Positions 43,731 to 54,673 of a DNA stretch of 64,000 nucleotides are shown piece by piece; the first letter of the stretch is position 1; each line of letters starts with the position of its first letter. A program made the translations under genes and the position numbers. Where the stretch lies: NCBI RefSeq assembly GCF_902167145.1, contig NC_050097.1:112129982-112193981 (forward strand), in the 5' to 3' direction. Source of the stretch: Zea mays (Eukaryota > Streptophyta > Magnoliopsida > Poales > Poaceae). Under the pieces are notes generated by a model. The model did not search any database. It was not told where the DNA came from and saw only the letters and a program-made list of their open reading frames with translations.

Positions 43731-44378
43731 TGTTGGTCCTTGTTCTTGAATGCTATACATCAAGAACAAAGCAACACAATTGTTAATGATTAAAGACCTT
43801 CGTCCTTGGATACATTATCTCCTTTCGGGTATAATGAACCTTAGACGAAGGTCATGAAGGACATACCTTCATCATCTTAGTGAATAGTTATAAACGAAAG
43901 TACATGAAATACAGAAGAGCATAAATAATGGTAATGAATCAATGAATCATTTATATTCTAATTTTATAAATATGAATAATTGCTCATAATATTTATGCAA
44001 CATTGGTACCTTCGGTTTGCCAGAAGGTAGAAATGTGAGAGTGACGCAAGCGAGATTACAATCCAGCGTGAACAGTACTTGGGTATTGTTCATCTATTTA
44101 TAGGCACGGGACGCAGCCCAGACGAAATTACATCCATGTCCCTGATAACTAGTTATGATCATAATACAAACTATTAAGGATCATACAGTCTTTTCGTCTT
44201 TAAGTTGGTATCGTTCTTCGTCTTTAGCATGTCACCAAGCCGAAGCTCTTTCAATCGTAGCTTCGACTTTGTCCGCATTATCTTCGGCCTATATATTCAT
44301 GTCACACATGCCTTTGTACTGTCTTGCCGAAGGTGTTTTTGCCTGGAGGACCTTCAGCGGAGAAGAAGACCCCCAACA
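43731..44378 (-). repeat. 3' LTR of Tat-type element
   Basis: 648 bp, TGTTGGTCC...CCCAACA. The first 364 bp match 52902-53265. A tatttatag stretch near 44096 may be the inverted TATA region. Confidence 0.88.
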
Positions 44379-44393
44379 GTAGCCCCTTCGCGG
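44379..44393 (-). other. Polypurine tract of Tat-type element
   Basis: The complement of gtagccccttcgcgg gives a purine-rich tract ending GGGGCTAC against the LTR, the same ending as the Huck PPT. Confidence 0.7.
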
Positions 44394-44579
44394 TGCTAGG
44401 TCGTTTTTCGTAACGAGCTCGATCCACGAAAAACACGAAGGTTTCGGAATGCCGAAGGTCCAAAAAAACACCTTTCCTGAGCTCGTTGCCGACAAATGAT
44501 TATAATATTCCAGACGCCGGACAATCCACCGCTCAGTCAGCGTGAGCGGCATGGCGGTTCGCCTTCCTCCCTATAGCAC

Positions 44580-44587
44580 TATATAAA
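44580..44587 (+). promoter_or_regulatory. Putative TATA box of the antisense unit
   Basis: TATATAAA on the plus strand, in GC-rich-to-AT-rich promoter-like context, lies about 220 bp upstream of ATG 44802. It points away from the LTR, i.e. in the direction opposite to pol. Confidence 0.5.
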
Positions 44588-44801
44588 CATACGGGTTGGT
44601 GAGGAGTTACCACAGCATTCATTGTCATTGCATTGTTGTGCTGTTAAAAAATTTAACCATAGCCGAAGCTTTCTGCATTGTTTTTTCGAGCGAACGCTTC
44701 ATCACTTGAGATTAGCTTCGTCAAAAGTGAACATTGAAATGTTCAGAGTGTAATCGACTGTTAGAGTGTCTTGTGAAGGAGACGAGACCAAAGTAACTAA
44801 G

Positions 44802-46138
44802 ATGGCACCAATATCAGAGGTGATGAGGCAGTCGGGTCTTGTTGTGCCAGAAGAGCCTGTTGCCGAAGGTACTTTGACTGCCGAAGCTGAGCAAATCATA
44901 GTTGGAGAGGGAAGTGGTAATGAAGATGAAGAGGATTACACCATCCTGAGCCCAGAAAAACCTAGCTACCTTGAATTTGGTGGATCCACTGTGACGGCGG
45001 GTGACATGGTTATAATGAAAAAATTGGGTTATTTTGGAGAAGTTGAGAGTAAACTTGTTCATTTTGCTGGCAAGGAAGTGGTTCCAGAGCCGAAGAATGA
45101 TGAAGTTGTTGTGTTTAAAAGTTTCTTCAGAGCAGGGCTTCGGTTCCCTCTTTATGATATAATAGGAGAGGTTTTGAAGAACTTTGAAATATACCTTCAT
45201 CAATTGACACCCAATGCAATTGTTAGACTTGGTGTCTACATCTGGGCCCTCCGAAGCCAGGGGATGAGTCCTAATGCTGAAGCTTTCTGTCGGGTGCACG
45301 AGCTGCATTACCAGACGAAGGCCAGGGCAGATGGCCTTCATGAGAATTTTGGTTGCTACAATTTTGCGTATCAAAAGGATACGAAGGCACTAGTTCTTAG
45401 CTACCGTATCAAGTGGCCAACCGGCTAGAAGAGTGAATGGTTTTATACGAAAGCAGATGAGAAAAGAGGGAGAAGCTAATGAATATGGTTATGAGTCCAC
45501 TGACTTTGAGCTTCGGAATGACGAGGCCCTTGTGCCATATGCAACTTGGCTCCCCATGCCATGTAGCCAAAGTGGAGTTTAGAGTAGTAGCGGCCAAAGT
45601 CAGCACTAGGGATCCGGTGCAAGAATTCTTGGCAAACAGAGTATTCCCGACCTCTAGTGGCTAGGGGATGCCCAAAAAGAAGGATGGGAGCAAAAAGCAC
45701 AAACTTGTTCGGCTCCCCTACCGTTTCAAGTTTGAGAAAGAGTTCAAAAAGCCGTGCCAAGAGTGGCTAGAAATGATTGAAACTATGTGCAATGAAATCC
45801 TTGGCAACTACACCAAGGAGGACCAGCTAATGACTACTGCCTTCGGCACCCGGCCAAAGCGAAGGCTGAATCGCATGATGGACGCGCTAAATTTTGAATA
45901 TCCGGACTATGAAAGATTTGACAAGGGTGCCGAAGGTTTGAAAAGAAAAAGAATTGTTAGTATTTTAAATAGACAAGGTGCCAGACTAGTAAAGGAGGAT
46001 GAGAAGATTTCGAAGAAGGCAAAATCAGCTCCTGAGCCGAAGGCGGCAGTCTCCAAAAAGAGGAAGCCTGAAGTAGCTGAGCTGAAGGTGGCTGAGGCAA
46101 GAGAAGAAGCTCCTTCAACGCCTCCTGCTGCTGAATAG
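44802..46138 (+). pseudogene. Antisense extra gene of Tat-type element, N-terminal part
   Basis: From ATG 44802 (MAPISEVMRQSGLVV) a frame runs to TAG 45426-45428. The sequence FFRAGLRFPLYDIIGEVL, LHQLTPNAIVRLGVYIWAL and FCRVHELHYQTK resembles the 'putative gypsy type transposon' (Transposase_28-like) proteins annotated in grasses. The TAG replaces the second residue of an expected GW pair (CCA-ACC-GGC-TAG). A frameshift near 45465 follows, and similarity resumes in 45668-46138 with a basic region (RPKRRLNRMMDALNFEYPDYERF) and an Ala/Glu/Lys tail. It lies between integrase and the 3' LTR, opposite to pol. Function unknown. Antisense extra ORFs at this place are known in plant Tat-lineage elements; the domain name is from memory. 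Confidence 0.6.
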
Positions 46139-46812
46139 CAGAAATTCTAAAGGTAATGACTGAATCCTTGCCCATCAAGCTGCTAAGTCCTCTGGGACCA
46201 GAACTGACGAAACTTTTACAAAAGAAGGATCGACCTTCGGCCATAAAGGAGAAGACTGAAGGTCAGAAGAGATGAAGAATTATCAATGTTATGCAAGCTA
46301 TTGAGCGAACACCACCTCTATCCTCGACGTCCAGAATGGTGCCTGTTGCAAGTGCCGAGGGTGAAGCCGCTGCCAAAGCTAAAGCTGTTGCCGAAGCTAC
46401 TAATCTTGTGAGCACAATGTCAGGAATTGACAAGCTCATATTAGATATGGTCGCAGAGGAAACAGTTGCGACCGCAGAGGAAAACGTGGCCGCGGTGCCT
46501 GGCAAGGGGAAAGAGGTTGTTGATACTTCGTCAAAAGAAAAAGAATTTGACCTTCGGCACCTGGGGGGTCAGGAATTGTCTGAGGCAGAGAAAGAGGAGC
46601 TAGAAGAATATGGAAAATCTTGTGGCTACCAGCCGAGATCCATGCTCTTCGGTGGAGTTGATGAGGAAATGCTGGGATGTATCCACGACCGTGCTGGGGC
46701 AAAAATAATCGGCACTCTATCAAAGATTGTTGGTTTCCCGAAGCTAGAGTCTGATATTAGTGGTTACTGATGGCAACATATCGTCGGCAGCCTATTTTAC
46801 TCCAATTTCAAG

Positions 46813-46886
46813 GTAAAATCTTTTGTCTAGATTCTTGTTATCTTTGTGATGTATTAAAATATTCTAAAAACAACTTATTTTCACAG
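46813..46886 (+). other. Intron-like interval A in antisense unit
   Basis: 74 nt, donor CAAG|GTAAAA, acceptor ATTTTCACAG|A, T-rich throughout. It separates frame GNISSAAYFTPIS from the coiled-coil frame. Phase does not join perfectly, consistent with nearby frameshifts. Confidence 0.45.
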
Positions 46887-47606
46887 AGCATGCTGGTAAG
46901 CAAAGCATTAAGAATGCAACAAGACCTTGAAGATAAGAAAAATGAGATAATAATTGAAGGCTTGGAAAGCAAGATCAAAGATTGTGAAGCTTCTCTTGAA
47001 AAGAAAGACTTCTTTCTTCAAGCAACCGAAGGTTCCCTTGTGGAATTTCAAGCTGAAAATGCTAGATTAAACGAGGAGCTTCTCAAAGCTCAAATAACCT
47101 TAAAGGAAAAATCAGAGTGCTTTGAACAAGAGAAAAAGGAACTGCAAGCGAAATACAAAGCCGAAGCTGATAAGAACACAAAGCTATAAGAGTCGCTGAG
47201 GGACCTTCAGAACAAATGCTCGGAGTTTGCTACTTGCTGCGTGCAACGGTTAAAAGGAACCTTCAGCTCGGTTGGGGCCTGCTCTGAAGAAATTGTCCCT
47301 TCGACTGAAGATATTTCAGAAACCTTCAAGCACATCGAGAATGAAGTTGATGCACTCGACGAAGTAATAACTGGGCATGGTGATTTCTATGCCCTGTTAG
47401 CTTCTCGTGGCACGGCTGCTGCATTTTTGAAGGCCGGATGCACGCATGCTAAAACAGTAAACAAGCTAAACTTCAGCCTGTCACCAACAGACTTGGTTAA
47501 TATCCCTGGTGAGGCCCGAAGTATTGGAAATAGATTTATTACTCAAATTTGGGCTAAAGGCGGACGAGAGTTGGCTGGAGACGAAGCTCAGAATTTGCTT
47601 AAATCG

Positions 47607-47686
47607 GTACGAAACTTGTACCTATTGTTTGCCTTGATTTTTCTTTATTACCATCACATTTACCTTATACCGTTGTTTGTCTGCAG
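47607..47686 (+). other. Intron-like interval B in antisense unit
   Basis: 80 nt, donor AAATCG|GTACGA, acceptor TTTGTCTGCAG|GATGGC with a long pyrimidine-rich stretch. Removal joins ...NLLKS to DGGAEG-stop in phase 0. Confidence 0.5.
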
Positions 47687-48210
47687 GATGGCGGTGCCGA
47701 AGGTTAGTAAGCCGAAGCACATTCCAAAGATTGCTGGGTTGAAGCTTCCTTTTATGATTTCCTGTATAGAGCTTATAATCTATTTACATTATTTTTGCAA
47801 AAGATTGTAATTGAGAACTGAACTCAAAATTGTAAATATTTGTTCATACCTTATAATATAATTTTACCTTTCTGTCCACGTGTGAATTACTTTGGTGTGG
47901 CCGAAACCATGAGTATAACTTTTTGAGCCAAAGGCAAAAACACCTTCCCTTCTTTTCGTATACATCGAAGCATTTCATTGCATAAAATGCCTGTGTTCTT
48001 GTTTGCAACGAAACTTCTTCATATTCAATGAAGCACTTTGTCACCGAAGCCGGACGACTCTCTGTTCATATTATCTTTCGTGCTTCATGTCATGATAATG
48101 ATGATCCTATGAATGTCTAATGAATGTTTGTATGAATGCAAAGAATGATGCGATGTAATATGCAAATGTATGACCCGAACGCACACGAAACCATACCCAG
48201 ACTATGCATC

Positions 48211-48600
48211 CCCTTAGGAACGACTTTGGAGTCTCTTTACCTTCTATTTCGGTGGCATTTAAGCTCTGCATTCCCTTAGGAACGACTTTGGAGCTTCTTC
48301 ACCTTTTATTTCGGTGGCATTTAAGCTCTGCATTCCCTTAGGAACGACTTTGGAGCTTCTTCACCTTTTATTTCGGTGGTATTTGGCTCTACATTCCCTT
48401 AGGAACGACTTTTGAGCTTCGGAACTTACTCTGTGCTCCCTTAGGAACGATTTCTGCAGCTTCGGAACTTACTCTGCGCTCCCTTAGGAACGACTTTGGC
48501 AACTTCGTCACTTACTCTGCGCTTCCTTAGGAACGACTTTGGCAGCTTCGTCACCTTCGGAGTGATTATAGCTCTGCATCCCATTAAGGACGACTTTTGA
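48211..48600. repeat. Tandem repeat array in Tat-type element
   Basis: 'cccttaggaacgactt' recurs at 48211, 48273, 48335, 48396, 48438, 48481, about 48524 and, degenerate, at 48581. The period is about 62 bp for the first four units, then about 43 bp. It lies just beyond the integrase 3' end, on the pol side of the antisense unit. Confidence 0.85.
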
Positions 48601-48785
48601 GCTTTTCTCTATTCTCTTTGCACTCGATGGTGCGGATTCTGGTATTAAATGTTACATTTTGGGGTAATTTGGCCCTTGTATTGCATAGGGCTAGAAAAAA
48701 ATGAAAATTATAAACTATGGCCCCATTAAAAACCTTTCTCCCCTCCTGAAAGGAAAAGGGTGCCATAGGAAAAAGATTACATCAA

Positions 48786-49990
48786 TTACACAAAATATCG
48801 TCGAAGCTCATCCGCATTCCAAGATCTGGGTATGTCGTTGCCGTCCATATCCTTCAATCTGTAAGAATCGGGTCTTGACGAAGATACTACCAGAAAAGGA
48901 CCTTCCCATTTTAGCTGTAGCTTCCCCATTGTATCTGGGTTGGCTATCCTTCGGATCACCAAATGACCTGGTTTGATATTTTTCAATCGAACTTTTCTAT
49001 CGCGCCATTTTACTGTTTCGGCCTGGTACTTATTGATGTACTCTATGGCTTGAAGTCTGGTCCCTTCTACGATATCTTTTGTTATTTGACAATCAGCTTC
49101 ATCCTTTGCTGAAGTTTTAGTTCTTATTGATCTTGTTCTTGCTTCTTCTGGTGTTATTGCTTCGTCACCGAACAAGAGCTTGAATGGAGTAAAACTTGTT
49201 GATCTTGAGACAACAGTATTGTGGCTCCACACCACTTTTATTAATTCATCTGGCCACTTTCCTCTGGGTTGATTGAAGATTAACTTCATTATTCCTGTCA
49301 TTATAATTCCATTTGCTCTGTCTACTAACCCATTTGATTCTAGATGACTTACTGACGCAAAATGTATTTTTGTACCAATCTGGTCAGAAAAACCTTGAAC
49401 GTTTCAGCATCAAATTGAGTTCCATTGTCGACTGTAATAGCCTTTGGCACACCGAAGCAACAAACAATTTTCTGCCAGAAGAACTTTTGGACTGTGGCCG
49501 AAGTTATGGTAGCTAGAGGCTTGGCTTTGATCCACTTTGAGAAATATTCCACCGCTACCACAACATATTTCAAGATTTCTTGTGTTGGTGGGAGCGGTCC
49601 TAACAAATCTAGGCCCCATCTCTGCAATGGCCAAGTAGGTTGGATCAGTTGTGTCAGAGACGAAGGTTATTTCTGGTCCCTAGCACACTTCTGACAGTTT
49701 TCACATTTCTGGACCAAGTCCGCTGCATCCGAAGCTGCCTTCGGCCAATAAAACCATTGCCTAAAAACCTTTCCCAGTAAAGGCCCAGACCCAATGTGAG
49801 CTCCACACAGTCATGCATGTATCTTCTTCATTAATTCATGTCCTTCATTTCTGGACAGGCATTTGAGCAATGGGGAGCAAACTCCATGCTTGTATAGCTC
49901 CCCTTCAATTATTACATAAGGTCTTGTTCTTGTTTCCATTCTCTTATTATAAGCTTCATCATCTAAAAGATGGTTTCCCTAGAGAAAAGA
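48786..49990 (-). pseudogene. pol: Tat-type pol: integrase, broken
   Basis: On the minus strand, 49700-49990 holds the degraded zinc-binding region with Cys/His residues. The core is 49349-49627 (RWGLDLLGPLPPTQ; AITVDNGTQF). A frameshift near 49350 leads into 48786-49301, with TGIMKLIFNQPRGKWPDEL and the C-terminal end RSWNADELRRYFV. The enzyme would insert cDNA; it is broken here. Confidence 0.82.
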
Positions 49991-52041
49991 TATTATTTTG
50001 GTCCTCCAGTCTTCACTATGTACATGTGAGATTGTGAGCACCGCCCTTTCCATGAGCTCGATTGAGGGTGCTTTTATTGTTTCAAAAAATACTTCCAAAG
50101 GCGAAGGAAGCCCCTGTGCCGCTGATTTAGCTAATAAATCTGCATGCTCATTCTCTCCCCTTGGGATATTTTTTATAGAGAAGCCTTCAAAAGAAGCTTC
50201 CAACCTTCGGACTGCATCCAAATGTTTTTCAAGCTTCGGATCTCTTGCTTTGCTGCTCTTATCCACATAGCCCGAAATAACTTGTGAATCAGTTTTAAGG
50301 ATTGCCCTTCTTATTCCCATTGCCTTTACCTTCCAAAGCCCCAAAAGAAGAGCTTTGTACTCGGCAATGTTATTTGTACAGCTGAAGTCTAACTTTGTTG
50401 CAAAACATGTCCTGACTTTAGATGGTGCTACTAGGACAGCAGCTGCCCCTGCACCTAAGGTTCCCCAGGAGCCATCACAAAATACCATCCAAGCTTCGTT
50501 ATCACTTATTCTTTCTTCATCCTGAGCCCCTGGTGTCCAATCGGCAATAAAGTCTGCTAGAGCTTGAGATTGAATCGAAGACCGTGCACATAATCAATGG
50601 TGAATTCATTGAGTTCTATGGCCCATTTTCTAACCCTTCCTGTAGCTTCTCTATTCCTCATTATGTCCTTGTGAGGTTGTGATGATGGTACTATTATGTG
50701 ATAAGCTTGGAAATAATGTCGAAGCTTCCTGGAGGCCATCAATACAGCATAAAGTACCTTCTCCAATTCTGTGTAATTGTTCTTTGATGGGCTGAGTACT
50801 TCGGAGACAAAGTATATTGGTGCTTGCTTTTTTGTCTGGCCAACTTGTTTCTCTTGTACAAGTGCCGCACTAAGGGCATGTTTGGTTCGTGGCTAACTGT
50901 GCCACACTTTGCCTAAGGTTAGTCGTTCGAATTGAAGAACTAACCTTAGGCAGAAAAGTTAGGCAAAGTGTGGCAAGTTAGGCAGCGAACCAAACAGGCC
51001 CTAACTGCAGCGTGGGAAGCAGCCACATATAGAAGTAACGGAGCTCCTGATGAAGGTGGGGTTAGAGTTATCAAATCTATCAAATACTGCTTCAACTCTT
51101 CAAAGGCTTTCTGCTAAGCCGGCCCCCACTGGAAGACTTTGGCTGACTTCAGTATTTCAAAGAATGGTAAATTTCTCTCTATTGATCTTGATATAAATCT
51201 ATTCAACGATGCCAGCCTTTCTGCTAACTGTTGAGCCACTTCTTTGAATTTGGTGGCTCCATCCGAAGGATAGCTTCAATTTTGCTTGGATTAGCTTCAA
51301 TGCCTTTTGTTGATACCAAGCAACCAAGAAACTTGCCCTTCTTCACTCCGAAAACACATTTTTCTGGATTCAACTTGAGACCAGCTTGCCTAAAATTGGC
51401 AAATGTTTCTTGCAAATCGGCAAAATGATTTTCTTGCTTTGTACTCTTCACTATGATGTCATCAACATAAGTCAGTACATTCCTACCAATTTGAGAGTGA
51501 ATAACCTTGGCAATCATTCTGCTGAAGCTTCCTCCAGCATTCTTGAGCCCCTCAGGCATCCGAAGGTAGCAATAAGTACCACTAGGAGTTATGAAGCTTG
51601 TCTTTGGCTCATCCTCCTTTTCATCCAAATCTGATGATAACCCGAATAGCAGTCCAATAGGCTTATGAGTTCTAAAGAATCTGTTGCATCTACAAGGGAA
51701 TCTATTCTTGGTAGAGGGAATTCATCCTTAGGACATGCCTTGTTGAGATCTGTGAAATCAATGCACATTCTCCATTTCCCATTGGCTTTTTTCACCATGA
51801 CAATGTTAGCCAGCCACTCTGGATATGTTACTTCTCTGATAACCCTGGCACTGAGAAGTCTCTTTACTTTATTTTGTGCACCTTCGGCTTTATCATCGGA
51901 CATCTTCCGAAGCCTTTGCTTTCTTGGTCTGAAGGACGGGTCCACATTGAGCGAGTGCTCAATAACATCTCTATTGACACCACAGAGATCATTGGCTGTC
52001 CAAGCAAAAACATCTTTGTTGTTAAACAAGAATCTTAACAA
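49991..52041 (-). pseudogene. pol: Tat-type pol: reverse transcriptase and RNase H, broken
   Basis: Reading from the right: RT begins in 51589-52041 (KPRKQRLRKMSDDKAEG; NGKWRMCIDFTDLNKACP; LLDCYSGYHQI). It continues in another frame in 51224-51628 (TSFITPSGTYCYLRMPEG; YVDDIIVKS). After the connection domain, interrupted by a 128-bp MITE at 50874-51001, come KVLYAVLMASRKLRHYF and RNase H (MVFCDGSWGTLGAGAAAV; ENEHADLLAKSA) at 49979-50488. Several frameshifts and stops occur. The MITE lies in a region where the flanking frame is continuous, so it came after the element was coding-like. Confidence 0.85.
50874..51001. mobile_element. Tourist-like MITE (PIF/Harbinger type), 128 bp
   Basis: Terminal inverted repeats GGGCATGTTTGGTTCG and CGAACCAAACAGGCCC are flanked by TAA duplications (50871-50873 and 51002-51004). 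The interior is also largely self-complementary (gccacactttgcctaaggtta against taaccttaggc...gcaaagtgtggc), so it folds into a long hairpin. Size, TIR sequence and TAA target fit the Tourist group. No coding capacity. Confidence 0.88.
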
Positions 52042-52861
52042 AGTTTTTCCTGTTCATCAGATAACTGGGATCCCAACAGAACTGTTTGCTCTGCTATGTC
52101 TTCACATAAAAGCATGCGCTTCGGCTGATCCGCTGAAGCAACCTTTTCTCTTTTGTGCTTATACTGCTGATAAGCTTCGGCTTCATCTATGTTATGGATA
52201 GCCTTCGAATCCGTCCAATTCCCTTCGGCTCTCCTGATAGCTTCTTGACTCCCGTGCACCGCAATGGGCCCTTGTTCCGAAGGTATCTTCATGCATTGAT
52301 ATGCTGGATGAAGTATTGCTTCGAAGGCATTGAGCGTCCCTCAACCAATGATTGCATTGTATGGATACTCCATATCAACAATGTCAAAGACAACCTGTTC
52401 TGTTCTTGTGTTATGGGCATAGCCGAAGGTAACTAACATTGTTATCTTGCCAAGTACCACAATATGTCTTCCTCCAAAGCCACAAAGAGGGTGTGTTGCA
52501 TCATGTATCTTATCCTCTGGCTCTTGCATTTGCTTGAAAGACTTTGCAAAGATGATGTCCGCTGCACTGCCTATGTCAACCAGGACATTGTGGACCAGAA
52601 ATCTCTTGATGACACAAGATATGACCATTGCGTCGTTGTGAGGATAATCCTTGAGCTAAAGGTCTTCCTGAGAGAAGGTAATTGGAATACGAGACCACTT
52701 GGATCTGATGAAGGGTCCTTGCACCCCGACATGTTGTACCCTTCTTTGTGCTTCCTTCTTTTGCTTCTTGTTGGCTGGTTCAGAACTTGAGCCACCTGTG
52801 ATTGGGAGTACCAGCTTCGTGGCCGAAGGTGCTACAGCTTGGTTGTTGTGCGAAGCCATTG
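52042..52861 (-). pseudogene. Tat-type residual gag start and protease
   Basis: From an ATG at 52859-52861 (MASHNNQAVAPSATKLV) only about 60 residues precede the sequence that normally leads into protease (RSKWSRIPITFSQEDL). The protease follows with NVLVDIGSAADIIFAKSF (about 52570) and CGFGGRHIVVLG. A linker (52035-52292) then leads to RT. Virtually the whole gag is absent between the PBS and protease, so the copy, and possibly its subfamily, is non-autonomous. Confidence 0.75.
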
Positions 52862-52880
52862 TCACAACTGTGGAAGTGAG

Positions 52881-52900
52881 TTCACCGAAGGTGGGCGCCA
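52881..52900 (-). other. Primer-binding site of Tat-type element
   Basis: On the minus strand TGGCGCCCACCTTCGGTGAA begins one base after the LTR edge (LTR starts at 52902 on plus). Confidence 0.7.
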
Positions 52901-52901
52901 A

Positions 52902-53265
52902 TGTTGGTCCTTGTTCTTGAATGCTATACATCAAGAACAAAGCAACACAATTGTTAATGATTAAAGACCTTCGTCCTTGGATACATTATCTCCTTTTAGG
53001 TATAATGAACCTTAGACGAAGGTCATGAAGGACATACCTTCATCATCTCAGTGATCAGTTATAAACGAAAGTACATGAAATACATAAGAGCATAAATAAT
53101 GGTAATGAATCAATGAATCAATGAATCATTTATATTCTTGTTTCCTAAATATGAATAATTTCTCATAATATTTATGCGACATTGATACCTTCGGTTTGCC
53201 AGAAGGTAGAAATGTGAGAGTGACGCAAGCTAGATTACAATCTAGCGTGAATAGTACATGGGTAC
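52902..53265 (-). repeat. 5' LTR of Tat-type element, cut by Huck 2
   Basis: Matches 43731 to about 44094. It is interrupted at 53265 by the Huck 2 LTR. The rest of this LTR should continue beyond the right end of the window. Confidence 0.88.
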
Positions 53266-54659
53266 TGTCGGTGTTTCGAGACCGGGGGGTCCCTGAGCCG
53301 ACGAGTGAAGTGTCGCCGCGTGCCCCAGCCCAGATGGGTCGACGCGAGGCCGAGCGCGAAGGGGGAAGTGAGGTGGCCGGAGATGGGCGAGAGAGAGAGA
53401 GAGGTGGAAATCCCGCGGCCTTCGTGTTCCGCGCCCAGGTCGGGTGCGCTTGCAGTAGGGGGTTACAAGCGTCCACACGGGGGAGGGAGCGAGCGGCCTC
53501 ACGCGAGCGCCTGTCTCGTCCTCATCCCCGCGCGGCCAACCCTCTCTAAGAGGGCCCTGGTCCTTCCTTTTATAGGCGTAAGGAGAGGATCCAGGTGTAC
53601 AATGGGGGGTGTAGCAGAGTGCTACGTGTCTAGCGGAGGAGAGCTAGCACCCTAAGTACACGCCATCGTGGCGGCCGGAGAGATTTTGGCGCCCGGTTTG
53701 TGTGATGTCGTGGCCGTCGGAGGAGCGCTGGAGCCTGGCGGAGGGACAGCTGTCGGGGCCGTCGAGTCCTTGCTGACGTCCTCTTGCTTCCGTAAGGGGG
53801 CCGAGAGCCGCCATCGTCAGGGAGCGTGCGGGGCGCCATCATTGCCTATCTGGCGGAGCGAGCCAGATGGGACGCCGGTCTTGTTCCCCGAAGCCTGAGT
53901 CAGCTCGGAGTAGGGTAATGATGGCGCCTCCTGTTGACGTGGCTGGCCTGCGCCCTAGGTTGGGGCGATGTGGAGGCTCCTCCGAGGTCGAGGTCGAGTC
54001 CATCTTCCGTGGCCGAGCTCGAGTCCGAGCCCCTAGGTCGGGCGAGGCGGAGTTCGTCGTCTTCTGGGGCTGAGCCCAAGTCCGAGCCCTGGGTCGGGCA
54101 GAACGGAGTTCGCCGTCTTCCGGGGCTTAGCCCGAGTCCGAGCCCTGGGTCGGGCGGAGCGGAGTTCGTCGTCTTCCGGGGCTTAGCCCGAGTCCGAGCC
54201 CTGGGTCGGGCGAAGCGGAGCTTCCTATGGTGCCTGCGGTCGGGCCTGAGTACCTGTCAGCCTCACTCTGTCAAGTGGTACCGCAGTCGGAGCGGCGCAG
54301 GCGGCGCTGTCTTTCCGTCAGACCGGTCAGTGGAGCGGTGAAGTGACGGCGGTCACTTCGGCTCTGTCAGCTGAGGGGCGCGCGTCAGGATAAAGGTATC
54401 AGGCCACCTTTGCATTAAATGCTCCTGCGATTTGGTCGGTCGGTGCGGCGATTTGGTCAGGGTTGCTTCTTGGCGAAGGCTCATCAGGGGTCGGCTGCCC
54501 TTGTCCGAGGCTAGGCTCGGGCGAGGCGTGATCGAGTCCCTCAAATGGACTGATCCCTGACTTAATCGCACCCATCAGGCCTTTGCAACTTTATGTTGAT
54601 GGGGGTTACCAGCTGAGAATTAGGAGCCTTGAGGGTACCCCTAATTATGGTCCCCGACA
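53266..54659 (-). repeat. Huck 2 3' LTR
   Basis: 1394 bp, TGTCGGTG...CCCCGACA on plus. It has only about four 56-bp units (about 54045-54225), against six and eight in Huck 1, and is more diverged. An inverted TATA box (cttttataggcg) lies near 53570. Confidence 0.9.
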
Positions 54660-54673
54660 GTAGCCCCCGAGCC
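54660..54673 (-). other. Huck 2 polypurine tract
   Basis: gtagcccccgagcc on plus, complement of GGCTCGGGGGCTAC, identical to the Huck 1 PPT and abutting the LTR. Confidence 0.75.

Larger units (their letters stand above)
46291..47707 (+). pseudogene. Antisense extra gene of Tat-type element, C-terminal coiled-coil part
   Basis: Continues the antisense unit. Frame 46291-46770 is Ala/Glu-rich (SGIDKLILDMVAEE; DLRHLGGQELSEAEKEELEE). After an intron-like GT-AG interval (46813-46886) comes a long coiled coil (LRMQQDLEDKKNEIIIEGLE...EKSECFEQEKKELQAKYKAE, 46890-47188, stop TAA). Then 47241 onward (GTFSSVGACSEEIVPSTED; RGTAAAFLKAGCTHAKTVNKL; ARSIGNRFITQIWAKGGREL) runs to a second GT-AG interval (47607-47686). 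This joins in phase 0 to a final exon DGGAEG with TAG 47705-47707. Small frameshifts show decay. No enzymatic motif seen; the coiled coil suggests self-association. Confidence 0.5.
43731..53265 (-). mobile_element. Tat-type Ty3/gypsy element, minus strand, gag deleted, interrupted by Huck 2
   Basis: A complete LTR at 43731-44378 and the first 364 bp of its partner at 52902-53265 (cut by Huck 2) bound a minus-strand pol: protease, RT, RNase H, integrase reading from right to left. PPT and PBS lie at the expected LTR edges. Between integrase and the 3' LTR a gene-like unit runs on the plus strand. Most of gag is missing. The element entered Sirevirus 2 at 43730 (left duplication CTCCA, 43726-43730; partner outside the window). 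Over the 364 bp that both LTRs share I count about 17 substitutions plus an 8-bp tandem duplication by eye. Family name not assigned. Confidence 0.82.

Noticed and set aside
50874..51001. Hairpin as a microRNA precursor
   Set aside because: Terminal inverted repeats and TAA duplications make it a MITE; no evidence of a defined mature product.
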